Origin: Argentina anserina
Lineage: Eukaryota > Streptophyta > Magnoliopsida > Rosales > Rosaceae
Assembly (NCBI RefSeq): GCF_933775445.1
Contig: NC_065878.1
Location: 9,869,395 to 9,933,394 of the forward strand
Direction of reading: 5' to 3'
Length of the DNA stretch: 64,000 nt
Shown: in pieces, positions 1 through 9,428 of the stretch
Layout: every line of letters starts with the position of its first letter
How positions within the stretch are numbered: the first letter of the stretch is position 1
The notes under the pieces: model-generated
What the model saw: only the letters and a program-made list of their open reading frames with translations
What the model was told of the DNA's origin: nothing
The model's database searches: none
Made by a program: the position numbers and the translations under genes

Positions 1-290
1 TTAAAGCTGTTATTGTTGATGAGTTCATAATTTTAAAGTTGTCGCATTAAAATTCTTACGTTAGATATTCTTTAATTTTGAGAAATGTGACAATTAGATG
101 ACTTACTTGATCATAACAAACATTGACAGATTCAAAGTCAAGAACCCTTATTTTTCTAATTATATATGATTTAAAGCCATTGGTTTTGATAAGAACATAA
201 TTTTAAAGCCGTTCCATTAAAGTTCTTACGTTAGATATCCTCGAATTTCAACTACCGTGGCAGCTAAATGACTTAGCTACAACAACAAAA
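1..290. repeat. Two-copy tandem repeat, period about 170 bp
   Basis: Copy one (from 1 or earlier) and copy two (from 171) share TTAAAGC at the start, a shared TTCTTACGTTAGATAT block and a shared end around ATGACTTA. Identity by eye is roughly 70-75 percent. The window edge may cut off more copies. Positions 291-487 hold no gene that I can support. Confidence 0.5.
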
Positions 291-487
291 ATGTGTGATC
301 AATATGGATTACCACATTTGGTTAATGTCCTAACATCTTATGCAATAATGAGGCCACCAAACATTTTCTTATTCTACATGTTTGCTTTTCACAACAGTGG
401 TTGTACTTGAAGGCTTTAAGGGAAACAAAATTTACAAGGAAAACTAAAATTAAAATTTTACTCCCAACATTAATTCGTGTGAGGAGT

Positions 488-664
488 GCTAGGGCACCAT
501 AATATGGTGCCAAATTTGGCGCCACAATCTTACGTGGTATGTTATGTCACATTTTCATATCAACAATTAAAATTATATAAAAATGTCATTTTAAATGAAA
601 GACAATCATATCCTTATTAATCCAACGATACTAAATTATTATAAATAATATATATATACATATT
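488..664 (+). repeat. Left terminal inverted repeat (outer part)
   Basis: This is the outer part of the left arm of the interrupted DNA transposon. It starts with a short internal palindrome around GGCACCATAATATGGTGCC. The inner part of the arm lies at 7909-8030, beyond the copia insertion. Confidence 0.55.
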
Positions 665-847
665 TGTTTCGGGATAATTACTATTCTACCCTTGTGTGTG
701 TCTTAGCCTAATAGGTTTCCTGTTAGGAGATAGATTAGCATCTCCGTAATAGATTAGGACTCCGAATCCTACGGGATTGTGGTTATGTAATCCTATATAT
801 AGGCCCCCATATCATTCAATAATATACAATTATTTCATCCTACATCA
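665..847 (+). repeat. 5' LTR of the Ty1/copia element
   Basis: Begins TGTTTCGGGA and ends CCTACATCA. A TATA-like CTATATATAGG lies near 794-804, consistent with an LTR promoter. At 183 bp it is short for copia. Confidence 0.92.
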
Positions 848-849
848 CG

Positions 850-860
850 TTATCAGCACG
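850..860 (+). other. Candidate tRNA primer-binding site of the copia element
   Basis: TTATCAGCACG begins two bases after the LTR end. It resembles the TATCAG part of the initiator-Met site used by plant retroelements, although it diverges after that. Confidence 0.4.
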
Positions 861-942
861 TTACCTTAAAACCCTGAAATTTTTAGAGCCATAGATTTTT
901 TTTTTCTTCTCCTCCGCCGGCCGCCGTTGTCTCCGGCATCAC

Positions 943-1110
943 GCTCGCGACACCTGCAGCCCCGCTTGCGACCCCTGTGGCCCCGCTTGCGACACCTGCA
1001 GCACCGCTCGCGACCCCTGCAGCCCTGCTCGCGACCCCTGCAGCCCTGCTCGCGACCCCTGTAGCCCCGCTCGCGACACCTGCAGCCCCGTTCGCGACCC
1101 CTGCATCCTC
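943..1110 (+). repeat. GC-rich 21-bp minisatellite in the copia leader
   Basis: About eight copies of a 21-bp unit built from GCTCGCGAC, a CCCTGCAG or CACCTGCAG core and CCCC or CCCT, with PstI-type CTGCAG words. The unit is a multiple of three, so long shadow ORFs appear on both strands. None shows independent coding evidence. Confidence 0.85.
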
Positions 1111-1661
1111 TGCGACCCCCCCCCCCCGCAGCCCCTGCACGCAGCCCCGCATGGTCTCCTCCGCATTCGCTCCTTAAAAACATCTTTTTGCCCCGCAAGT
1201 CCCCGCATCAAAGGATTCAAAATTGCTCTTCCCGCATATTCATGCAAGAAACGTGAGATTCACAAGTAAGGACCTCGCTCAAGAAGAGCTACTCCCGTAT
1301 ACTACAAACCTTCAAAGGTAAATTTTTCATAAACGTTCCCGCTTTTGAAGTGTAGATATATTATATCGGGCGCTATTAGCCTTCTTCTTGTCTTCATTCC
1401 GGCCTTTCTTATAACGCCGATGAAACTATAGAGGGATGGGTTTCCCCTCTTGGTCGATGTTTTCTGTGTGACGGTCCTGGGGGAGTCACGATTGTTTGAA
1501 AGGGAAGTTAATCGATTTTCGTGTGGTCGCCTGAGTGCACCGCTGTTTTGGGTGTGATCATGAGTATCACCGCTTGCATCGATTTTTCTTGTGACCAAAT
1601 ACGTCACCCCTTCTAATTCCTATTATACTTGAATCTAATCGATTCTGTATTCATTTTGTAG

Positions 1662-2683
1662 TTGTCATCGCCATCTCAACCGGAATTTGGCCTTCTTGAT
1701 CTAGAAGGAAAGGAATACCACCGTTGGGTTTCCGACATGGAGCTCGCTTTCGAGAGCCGAGAGATCGAAGGCATGTTTGCCGACCCTCCTGCTGATTTCC
1801 CACCCATGGCTAAGACTCAGACTCTCATCTTTATGAGACGTCACATCCATGCAACTCTCAAGAGGCAATACTTGAACGTAAAAGATCCTAAACAATTATG
1901 GGACAAACTACGCTTGCGGTACAACAACGTTCATGATAAGCTTCTTCCTGAATTGACCGTTAGATGGGATAACATCCGTCTATTGGACTATAAGAGAGTG
2001 GATGATTTCAATTAGGATATGCTATGCTTCCAATCCGATCTTGGCACTGTTGGTGTCATCAAGACCGACCTAGATCTTCTCAATAAGAAATTGGACACGT
2101 TTCCAATCAACTATGAGGTTCAAGCTCATACGTAATGGCACTCTTGGCTAAAAAGGAGAGACATTCTGAGATCCTCCTCAACAACAACAATAGACCTGTT
2201 GGCACTAAAAGAATTTCTACGCCACAGTCTAATTATGGGAAAGCTCATAAGCAAAAGAATCAATCAAGGAACGCTCCATATCAGCACCAAAACAACAACT
2301 CTTGTGGTGGGAGGCAACAAGGCCGGTCTCGGCCTCGGTCCAATACTTGGACCCGTGATGGTGGCGGCGCCGCACCCTCTGGGGGAGGCCGTCCCCGTCC
2401 CAAACTCCAAGGAGGCCGTGCGCCTCCGAATGCCTCCACTTCCGGTAATGGCAAGTATCCATGCTTCAAATGTGGCTCGTTCAAGCACTTTAATCGCGAT
2501 TGTCGCGCTAGCAAAGAGATGATCAAGGCTTACTCCGCCTACAAGAAGTTTCTACAACCCGAATCGAATCATGTGGATGAGGACCATGAGATCGAGACTC
2601 ACCATATCTCCATGAAGCCCGAGCCCCTTGCTTCTAAGGCTAGGCCTCCGGCCGCTACCATGGATACTCCCGACTTTGATTAG
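1662..2683 (+). pseudogene. gag: copia gag, broken
   Basis: The Gag-like region would form the particle that packages element RNA. Positions 1662-2015 encode a UBN2-type capsid region (DLEGKEYHRW, then KQLWDKLRLRYNNV). Positions 2135-2683, in another frame, encode a basic RNA-binding tail rich in Arg/Gly/Pro and one CCHC zinc knuckle, CFKCGSFKHFNRDC. The breaks are an in-frame TAG at 2013-2015, a TAA at about 2133 and a frame change before 2135. The expected start is TTG, not ATG, at 1662, although its upstream context (TCATTTTGTAG) is identical to that of the pol ATG at 3646. I infer that the start codon was lost by mutation. The stretch 2330-2430 is unusually GC-rich. Confidence 0.85.
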
Positions 2684-3645
2684 TCGTTTTAGCTTCTTTA
2701 GCTTTATGATTTCAAGTATTGTTATGGCCGACCGCCATTGTTATTTTCATTGACTTTGTAATAGTCTTTTGATTTTGGAATTAGAAGTTCATGTGTGATG
2801 TATTAACGATTGACATTCAATAAAATTTCTCCTTTTCTTGCTTGCAAGACGATCTCGTTGAGAATTTTATTTACCCTATACTTAGCATGATGATCAACGT
2901 GTGCAACTCACGTGGTTTTTAAATTGGACGCTTTTAGGTTACATGGGACCCCAATAGCACTACATTGTGATTTTGGACCTTGAAATTTAGAAAACGAACC
3001 TCGGAACGTCGAAAACGACGTCGTTTTGCCCTTGCCCGGCCCGGACACTGTTCCAGCGTTTCCGGCACGTTTTGCCGGCGTATTCGCCGTCTTTCGGCCC
3101 TTTGCCGGAGTTTCCGGCACCGCCACCCGGTTCCTGCCGACGTCCCCTGTCGGACCTGAAGTTCCGGCCTCCATACCGGCCAGTTCCGACCGTCGCCGTT
3201 TCCGGCAATCGGTGCCACCGGTTTTCTAACGAGTTTTCCGACGATTTTTTCGTCGTTTCTCGTCATTTTTCCGGCATATTTCAGCAGTCCCTGTTGCCAC
3301 GTTTTCCTTGTCCAAAATTCACCCAGTTTTGAGTTCTTTTGACATGGTTTTCCGGTTCGTTTTTTCCGGTTTTCTCCAAGTCCGTTATATGTGCTCACCG
3401 GCGCTCTTTGTGTGTGTTTCCACACCATTCTTGGATGGTCTCGACCACCCTCATTTACTGTTTGGTATTTCACTCATTCAATACCATGATTTCCAACTCT
3501 TTAGTTGAAGAATGTAGTACTATTGCCATGTGATACATTCGATGTGATCGACCTTTGTTCTGATTCCCATTCTTACAATATCCTACGGCGTATTGTATAG
3601 AGATGTGTTCCCGTGTCGCTGACTCTCTTAATTGTCATTTTGTAG
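2684..3645 (+). other. Spacer between copia gag and pol, with a GC-rich CCGG island
   Basis: No supported reading frame. Positions 3000-3260 are rich in TTCCGGC/GCCGG words and stand out from the AT-rich surroundings. The spacer ends in a pyrimidine-rich stretch with CTGAC near 3619 and TCATTTTGTAG at 3635-3645, which looks like a plant intron branch point and acceptor immediately before the pol ATG. Confidence 0.6.
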
Positions 3646-6600
3646 ATGTCCCGCGGTGAAATCGAATGTCTAGCTGATTGCGGAACCACCCACACTGTCC
3701 TACGGCACAAGCAGTTGTTCACGAATCTAGTGTTTTTGACTTCTTCGATGACAACAATGATTGGCTCGAAATCCATCATTCAAGGAAGAGGCACTGCTTC
3801 TTTCATGATGCCTAATGGTACGACTCTTAAGGTCGTAGACGCTCTTTATGCGCCGAAGTCTCCCCGCACCTTGCTAAGTTTTAAAGACATACGTGTCAAT
3901 GGTTTTCACCTCGATCCTTATGTTGAGAATGGAGAGGAATATCTTTGTGTTACCTCTGAGAAAGCAGGCCATCGCCACATCTTAGAGAAGATGAAGAGTC
4001 TTGGGAATGGTTTGTATCTTACTTCCATTCGGATCTTTGAATCATATGCGGTTGAACGCAACTTTTGTGATTCAGACTCTTATATGCTTTGGCATGCCCG
4101 TCTCGGGCACCCTGGACGTGATATGATGATCAGAATTCTTAAGAATTCACATGGTCATCCATTTTTTCAGGTCCCGGAAGCGATTGGGGGATCACCTCAC
4201 CCGTGCTCCGCACGGTGAGGCCGAGCCTACCCATGCAGTGCATGGTGTGGCCGAGCATGCCTCGCTCGGCAGCTCCACGGCTTTCATGCCGTCGGTGGCG
4301 GCATCCCCTCCTTCATAGGAGCTTGTGATGCCTCCCGTGCTTTCAAATTCCTCCATGGCAATTTCTGATGCCCATCGCTCGTTTTGCAAAGCTTGTTCTC
4401 TTGCTAAATTTCAAGGAAGTCCTTCTTTTGCTAAGGCTTCGATATTTTTTGGTATTGGTTGATGCATCGACGCGTTGGTCACATGTTGCTTTGCTATCCA
4501 CAAGGAATGCTGCATTTGCTAAGTTATTAGCTGAGATCATCAAACTTCGGGCTCACAACCCCGATTATCCTATCAAATCCATTCGTTTGGATAATGCTGG
4601 AGAATTCACCTCCAAAACTTTTGATGATTACTGCATGTTTATTGTGATTGAAGTTGAACATCTCGTTCCTCATGTTCATTCACAGAACGGTCTAGCAGAG
4701 GCTACCATCAAGCGTATTCAGCTTGTTGCTCGGGCAATGGTTATGGGTACTAACCTGCCGGTCTCTGCGTGGGGATATGCAATGTTGCATGCAGCGACAC
4801 TTATTCGTTTCCGACCCGCGGCTAACCAAGCGTTTAGTGCGTACCAGATGGTAACTGGTTACGAACCCAATATTTCACACTTACGCATCTTTGGTTGTGA
4901 TGTTCATGTGCCTATTACGCCTCCGCTGCGTACTAAGATGGGACCTCATAGACGATTAGGTATCTATGTTGGCTATAATTCCGCAACGATTGTCCGCTAC
5001 TTAGAACCAACCACCAGAGATCTCTTTACTGCAAGATTTGCAGATTGTCACTTTGATGAGACATGCTTCCCGTCGTTAGGGGGAGATGAGAATGTTATCA
5101 TTCCAAATGAACGTCAGGAATTGACGTGGTATGTCCCCACTATGTCTCATTATGATCCCCGCACTGCTCAAAGCGAGTTAGAAGTGCAACGCATTATTGA
5201 CCTCCGAAAAGTCGCGGATTCGATGCCCGACGGCTTTGTAGATATTGCTAAAGTGACGAGATAGAATATAGCCGCTGCGAATGTACCGGCACGGTTGGAT
5301 ATCCCGAAATACGGGCGTGGAAGACAAGCTCCTGGACAAGCTAGTGGGACGGAGGCCGGCGGCGGCACCACCGTACGCCGTGGTGTTGCTGGCGCCACTT
5401 GTGGCGACGATGCCGAGATGGCCCGGCATGGAGCAGCTTCGGCCTCGGCTCCTCAAAGGAAAAGGGGGAGACCGATAAACTCTAAGGATTCAAAACCTAG
5501 AAAGAAGCGAATAACTAAGGCACAACGCGTCATCAACGATGAATCACCATCATATGAAGTTGTCTCTGATTACAGCTATGTCCATGAATCAACTCAAGTG
5601 TTACCGTGGGACGCTATGGAACCTTGTTTGATGCCAGAGAACAACGAAATCTCAGTGAACTACACAAGTGAGCAGTCGGTCCGAAACCGAGCCATTACAT
5701 GCATTGATGACGTTTTCGCTTATTCCGTCGCACATGAGATCATATCTAAAGACGACGTTGAACCTCGCTCTGTAGCTGAATGCGAACGCAGAGCAGATTG
5801 GCCGAAGTGGAAGGAAGCAATCCAGGTAGAACTTGACTCATTAGTGAAGAGAGAAGTCTTCGAAAAGGTTGAATTGACTCCAAGAGATGTCAAACCGGTT
5901 GGACATAAATGGGTCTTCGTTCGCAAGCGAAATGAGATGAACGAGATCGTGCGCTATAAGGCAAGACTCGTGGCGCAAGGATTCTCACAACGACCTGGTA
6001 TTGACTATGAAGAGAGTTATTCTCCTGTTATGGATATCATTACCTTCCGCTACCTTATTAGTCTGATAGTGTCCGAAAGACTAAACATGCAGCTTATGGA
6101 TGTGGTCACAGCTTATCTCTATGGGGATCTTGACGCATAGATATACATGAAAGCTCCAGAGGGACTACCTTTACCTCCATCAAGTGCCTCCAGACCACGT
6201 AGTGCTCATGCAGTCAGATTACGTCGTTCATTGTACGGGTTAAAGCAATCCGGAAGAATGTGGTACAATCGGTTGCATCAATACTTGGTGAGAAGGGGTT
6301 ACAAGAATGATGAACTATGCCCATGCGTGTTCATACGAAAGACAAATTTCAGATTCGTCATCGTTGCGGTCTACGTTGATGACATGAACATAATCGGTAC
6401 TCTTGATGAGATTGAAGAGTCGGTGTCTTATTTGAAGTCGAAATTTGAGATGAAAGAACTGGGGAGGACAAAATTATGTCTCGGCCTTGAGCTTGTGCAT
6501 AGGGCCGACGGCATCTTAGTGCATCAGTCAAATTACACGCAGAAGATGCTTCGACGTTTCATTATGGATCTATGCAGTCCATTGTCTACTCCCATGGTCG

Positions 6601-7534
6601 TCCGAAGTCTAGATATCAAGAAGGATCCCTCCGTCCTAAAGAGGATGATGAAGAAGTTCTTGGTCTTGAAGTTCCATACCTTAGTGCGATTGGGGCACTA
6701 TTGTATCTTTCTCAATGCACTAGACCAGACATATCTTTCGCAGTGAACTTTTTAGCTAGATTTAGCTCCGCGCCTACGCTACGTCATTGGAATGGAATCA
6801 AGCATTTGTTTCGATACTTGAAAGGTTCCCTTGACATGGGATTGTTCTACCCCTATTGCAGAGAGAACACCGCCACGGTATCTCCCCACACCACCGCCGT
6901 CGCCGACCCCGGCCTTGCCGCTGTACGCCGCAGCGACGCCGCCGGCCGCCATGGCGTGGAGACCGTGCATGGTGCTGAGAGCAGCAACCGGTCCCGTGCA
7001 GCTCTTTCTCCCGATGCAAAGACTCCAAACAACCTGTTAGTTGGTTATGCCGACGCAGGGTACCTCTCTGACCCTCACAAGGCTCGTTCTCAAACCAGTT
7101 ATGTGTTTACCATTGGGAATACAGTGATATCTTGGAGATCCACTAAGCAAACTCTTGTTGCTATTTCTTCGAATCACGCGGAGATCATCGCTCTCCATGA
7201 AGCAGTTAAAGAATGTGTTTGGCTACGATCACTTGTTCGCCATATTCGTGATTCTTGTGGATTAGTCTCTACAACTGATCAACCTACGTGCATTTATGAA
7301 GATAATGTTGCTTGCATAGAGCAAACAAAGTTAGGTTTCATCAAGGGAGACAACACCAAGCATATTTCGCCTAAGTTCTTCTACAACGTTCAACAACAGA
7401 AATTCTTGAATGTTCAGATCAATCAAGTGAGTACAGAATCCAATATTGCGGATTTGTTCACCAAGTCTTTGCCTAAATCTACTTTTGTGAAACATGTGAA
7501 GAGCATTGGCATGCGTCGTTTATCGGAACACTAG
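3646..7534 (+). pseudogene. pol: copia pol (protease, integrase, reverse transcriptase, RNase H), broken
   Basis: This would encode the enzymes that mature Gag, copy the RNA and integrate the DNA. Protease sits at the N-terminus (LADCGTTH near 3670, where copia proteases usually have DSG or DSA). A GAG-pre-integrase motif, HARLGHPGRDM, is near 4093. The integrase zinc-finger tail (CKACSLAKF, near 4396) is in a different frame from the core. The core runs from VDASTRWSH and includes SIRLDNAGEF. Reverse transcriptase has YKARLVAQGFSQ, YGLKQSGRMWY and YVDDMNII. RNase H has YADAGYLSDP and SSNHAEII. Breaks are the frame change near 4220-4440, TAG at 5262-5264, TAG at 6138-6140 and a frameshift near 6630. 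GC-rich in-frame stretches interrupt the linkers at 4190-4320, 5320-5460 and 6862-7010. Confidence 0.9.
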
Positions 7535-7710
7535 AGTTTGGTAGACTTCAGGGGGAGTCTACATCACATGTTAAGATCCTTAAGTAGTTGGTGCGTTGTG
7601 CTCTTTTTCCCTTCGATCAAGCTTTTGTTTTACCCAAGAGGTTTTTGTTTTGCTTGACAAGGTTTTTACCGAGGCAACGTTGTGCGCCATGCAATCTAGG
7701 CATGCGACAC

Positions 7711-7719
7711 AAGGGGGAG
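7711..7719 (+). other. Polypurine tract of the copia element
   Basis: AAGGGGGAG abuts the 3' LTR at 7720, the usual priming site for plus-strand DNA synthesis. Confidence 0.85.
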
Positions 7720-7903
7720 TGTTCTGGGAGAATTACTATTCTACCTTTGTGTGTGTCTTAGCCTAATAGGTTTCCTGTTAGGAGATAGATTAGCATCTCC
7801 GTAATAGATTAGGACTCCGAATCCTACGGGATTGTAGTTTTGTAATGCCTATATATAGGCCCCCATATCATTCAATAATAGACAATTATTTCATCCTACA
7901 TCA
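7720..7903 (+). repeat. 3' LTR of the Ty1/copia element
   Basis: Begins TGTTCTGGGA and ends CCTACATCA, matching 665-847 with about seven substitutions and one 1-bp insertion. It is followed by the ATATT duplication. Confidence 0.92.
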
Positions 7904-8357
7904 ATATTTATAATTTCTTATTTTTCATCACAATAATGCTTCTAAAATACAATTTAAATAATTAACATTTACGAAAATATGCTTAAAATATGTGTGTGCA
8001 CGCGCAATATATATATATATATATACATATATAGACAAAATATATTTATTTTTAAATTTTAGACGATGTATGGTAACTACAATATTTATATTTAGATAAA
8101 ACTGTTGGTAAAATTCTTTTTCTTTTTTTTGAAGGGAATATTCTTTTGTTATGGTATAATCGTTAAGGGGATATGTAAGGTAACAAATATTATTTTTCCT
8201 AGAGTATACATATATTAATTAATACCATATTTAATACAATTATGTCCATGGTAATCTTTATAGTGACAATTATGTCAACATTCATGAATTTCTTATTTAA
8301 TTAATACAATTATCATATAGGCACTCCACACACATGATATATATATATATATATATA

Positions 8358-8728
8358 CAGTCCCTATCCAGAGTGAAGTTTCACTCTGGAATTTCAGAGT
8401 AAAGTTCCAATTTTGACACACTTTTCAGTCAAATTTTTTCACCATAAGAGATTCAATATTTAGGTATGTTATTCAAGATCATCTCTACAAAGTTTCATCC
8501 AATTTGACAATGGTTTGAGTTTTCAAAATTGATATTTACACGAACGGTTCATGTTGAACAGTTTTAATTCATTCATTGATTTAATCTAATTTCAATACCT
8601 TAACGATGTCCGAATTAGATGAAATTTTGTAGAGATGATCTTGAATAGCATACCTAAATATTGAATCTCTTATGGTGAAAAAATTTGACCGAAAAGTGTG
8701 TCAAAAGGAACTTCACTCTGGATAGGGA

Positions 8729-8731
<3 letters not shown>
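8358..8731. mobile_element. Foldback MITE, copy 1
   Basis: Termini are CAGTCCCTATCCAGAGTGAA and its exact reverse complement. Inner sequence also folds back for about 150 bp per side. The element has no coding capacity. It is flanked by TA dinucleotide runs at 8337-8357 and 8732-8771. The right arm lacks a stretch of about 28 bp that is present in the left arm and in the other two copies. It lies inside the older long-TIR transposon. Confidence 0.9.
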
Positions 8732-8774
<43 letters not shown>

Positions 8775-9057
8775 GATATATATATATATGTCACCCGCGC
8801 GCACATATACACATATATATCTATATATTTCAAGCATATTTTATATATATCGTATTTTGGTGTTACATGTTGAAAACATTTTGAAAAAAATAAATGATAT
8901 AAAAATGATTTATAATTTTTTTTATAATAATCTAGAGTCGTTAGATTAATAATGATAAGATTGTATTTCATTCAAAAATAACATGATGTGGCAAGGTGAC
9001 GTGACATGTCACGTGGGATTGCGGCGCAGATCTAGCGTCATATTATAGCGCTAAAAC
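8775..9057 (-). repeat. Right terminal inverted repeat
   Basis: Its reverse complement aligns with 488-664 plus 7909-8030 at roughly 65-70 percent identity by eye. It contains the palindrome CGTGACATGTCACG and a GCGCGCGCAC-like tract near 8797. Confidence 0.55.
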
Positions 9058-9428
9058 ATTTTCCAATTCTTGTTGGTCTGGATTCAAAGAAACATTACTT
9101 CCCTCTAGCTAGCGTACGTGTGTAATGGTATCCGTGTAGGGATTAAAATGTTATCATGCAACTCATAGCGAATTCTCAAGTCATCACTAGCTAAAGTTCT
9201 TAGTCAAATCCACCTCAGTTTTCAAATAAGCGATTAACCAACTCATGTCCTAATTTATCTTAAGCTGTACCATGCATGCATCTCATCTTCTTCGTCCTCT
9301 ATTTTATCCACCATGTCCCCAATTTTCTCAGTCATACACCTCAGCTGAAAACCTTGGTTCTTTCTCTCAGGCACTGAAGTTGAAGTTTGCAAACTTTTGT
9401 GCTTGGAAACCAACCCTAGCCAGTCACT

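Larger units (their letters stand above)
665..7903 (+). mobile_element. Ty1/copia LTR retrotransposon, complete but defective
   Basis: Two LTRs (665-847 and 7720-7903) flank gag-like and pol-like reading frames in copia order: gag, protease, integrase, reverse transcriptase, RNase H. The 5-bp direct repeat ATATT lies at 660-664 and 7904-7908. A purine tract, AAGGGGGAG, directly precedes the 3' LTR. The LTRs differ at about seven positions of 183, so the insertion is not recent. gag and pol are separate reading frames with a spacer of about 960 bp. The sequence style resembles the lineage often called Bianca, but I hold that name loosely. Stops, frameshifts and a missing integrase segment make the copy non-autonomous. 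Confidence 0.93.
488..9057. mobile_element. Non-autonomous DNA transposon with long terminal inverted repeats, interrupted by a copia element and a MITE
   Basis: The sequence from about 488 rightward matches the reverse complement of the sequence ending at about 9057. Shared blocks include CATAATATGG/CATATTATAG, the GCGCC-CAATC-ACGTG region, TTATTAATC-AACGA and ATTATTATA. After removing the copia insertion the match continues into 7909-8030 (AAATATGCTT and a GTGTGCACGCGC-like block), so each arm is about 270-290 bp. Subtracting copia and the MITE leaves an element of about 950 bp without coding capacity. Arms this long suggest a Mutator-like element, but I could not define a target-site duplication, so the superfamily is open. 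Confidence 0.6.

Noticed and set aside
866..1247. Several overlapping ORFs on both strands in the copia leader
   Set aside because: All arise from the 21-bp GC-rich repeat, whose period keeps frames open; no family signal.
8654..8971. ORFs on both strands with long Ile-Tyr runs
   Set aside because: Translation of the TA microsatellite next to MITE copy 1.
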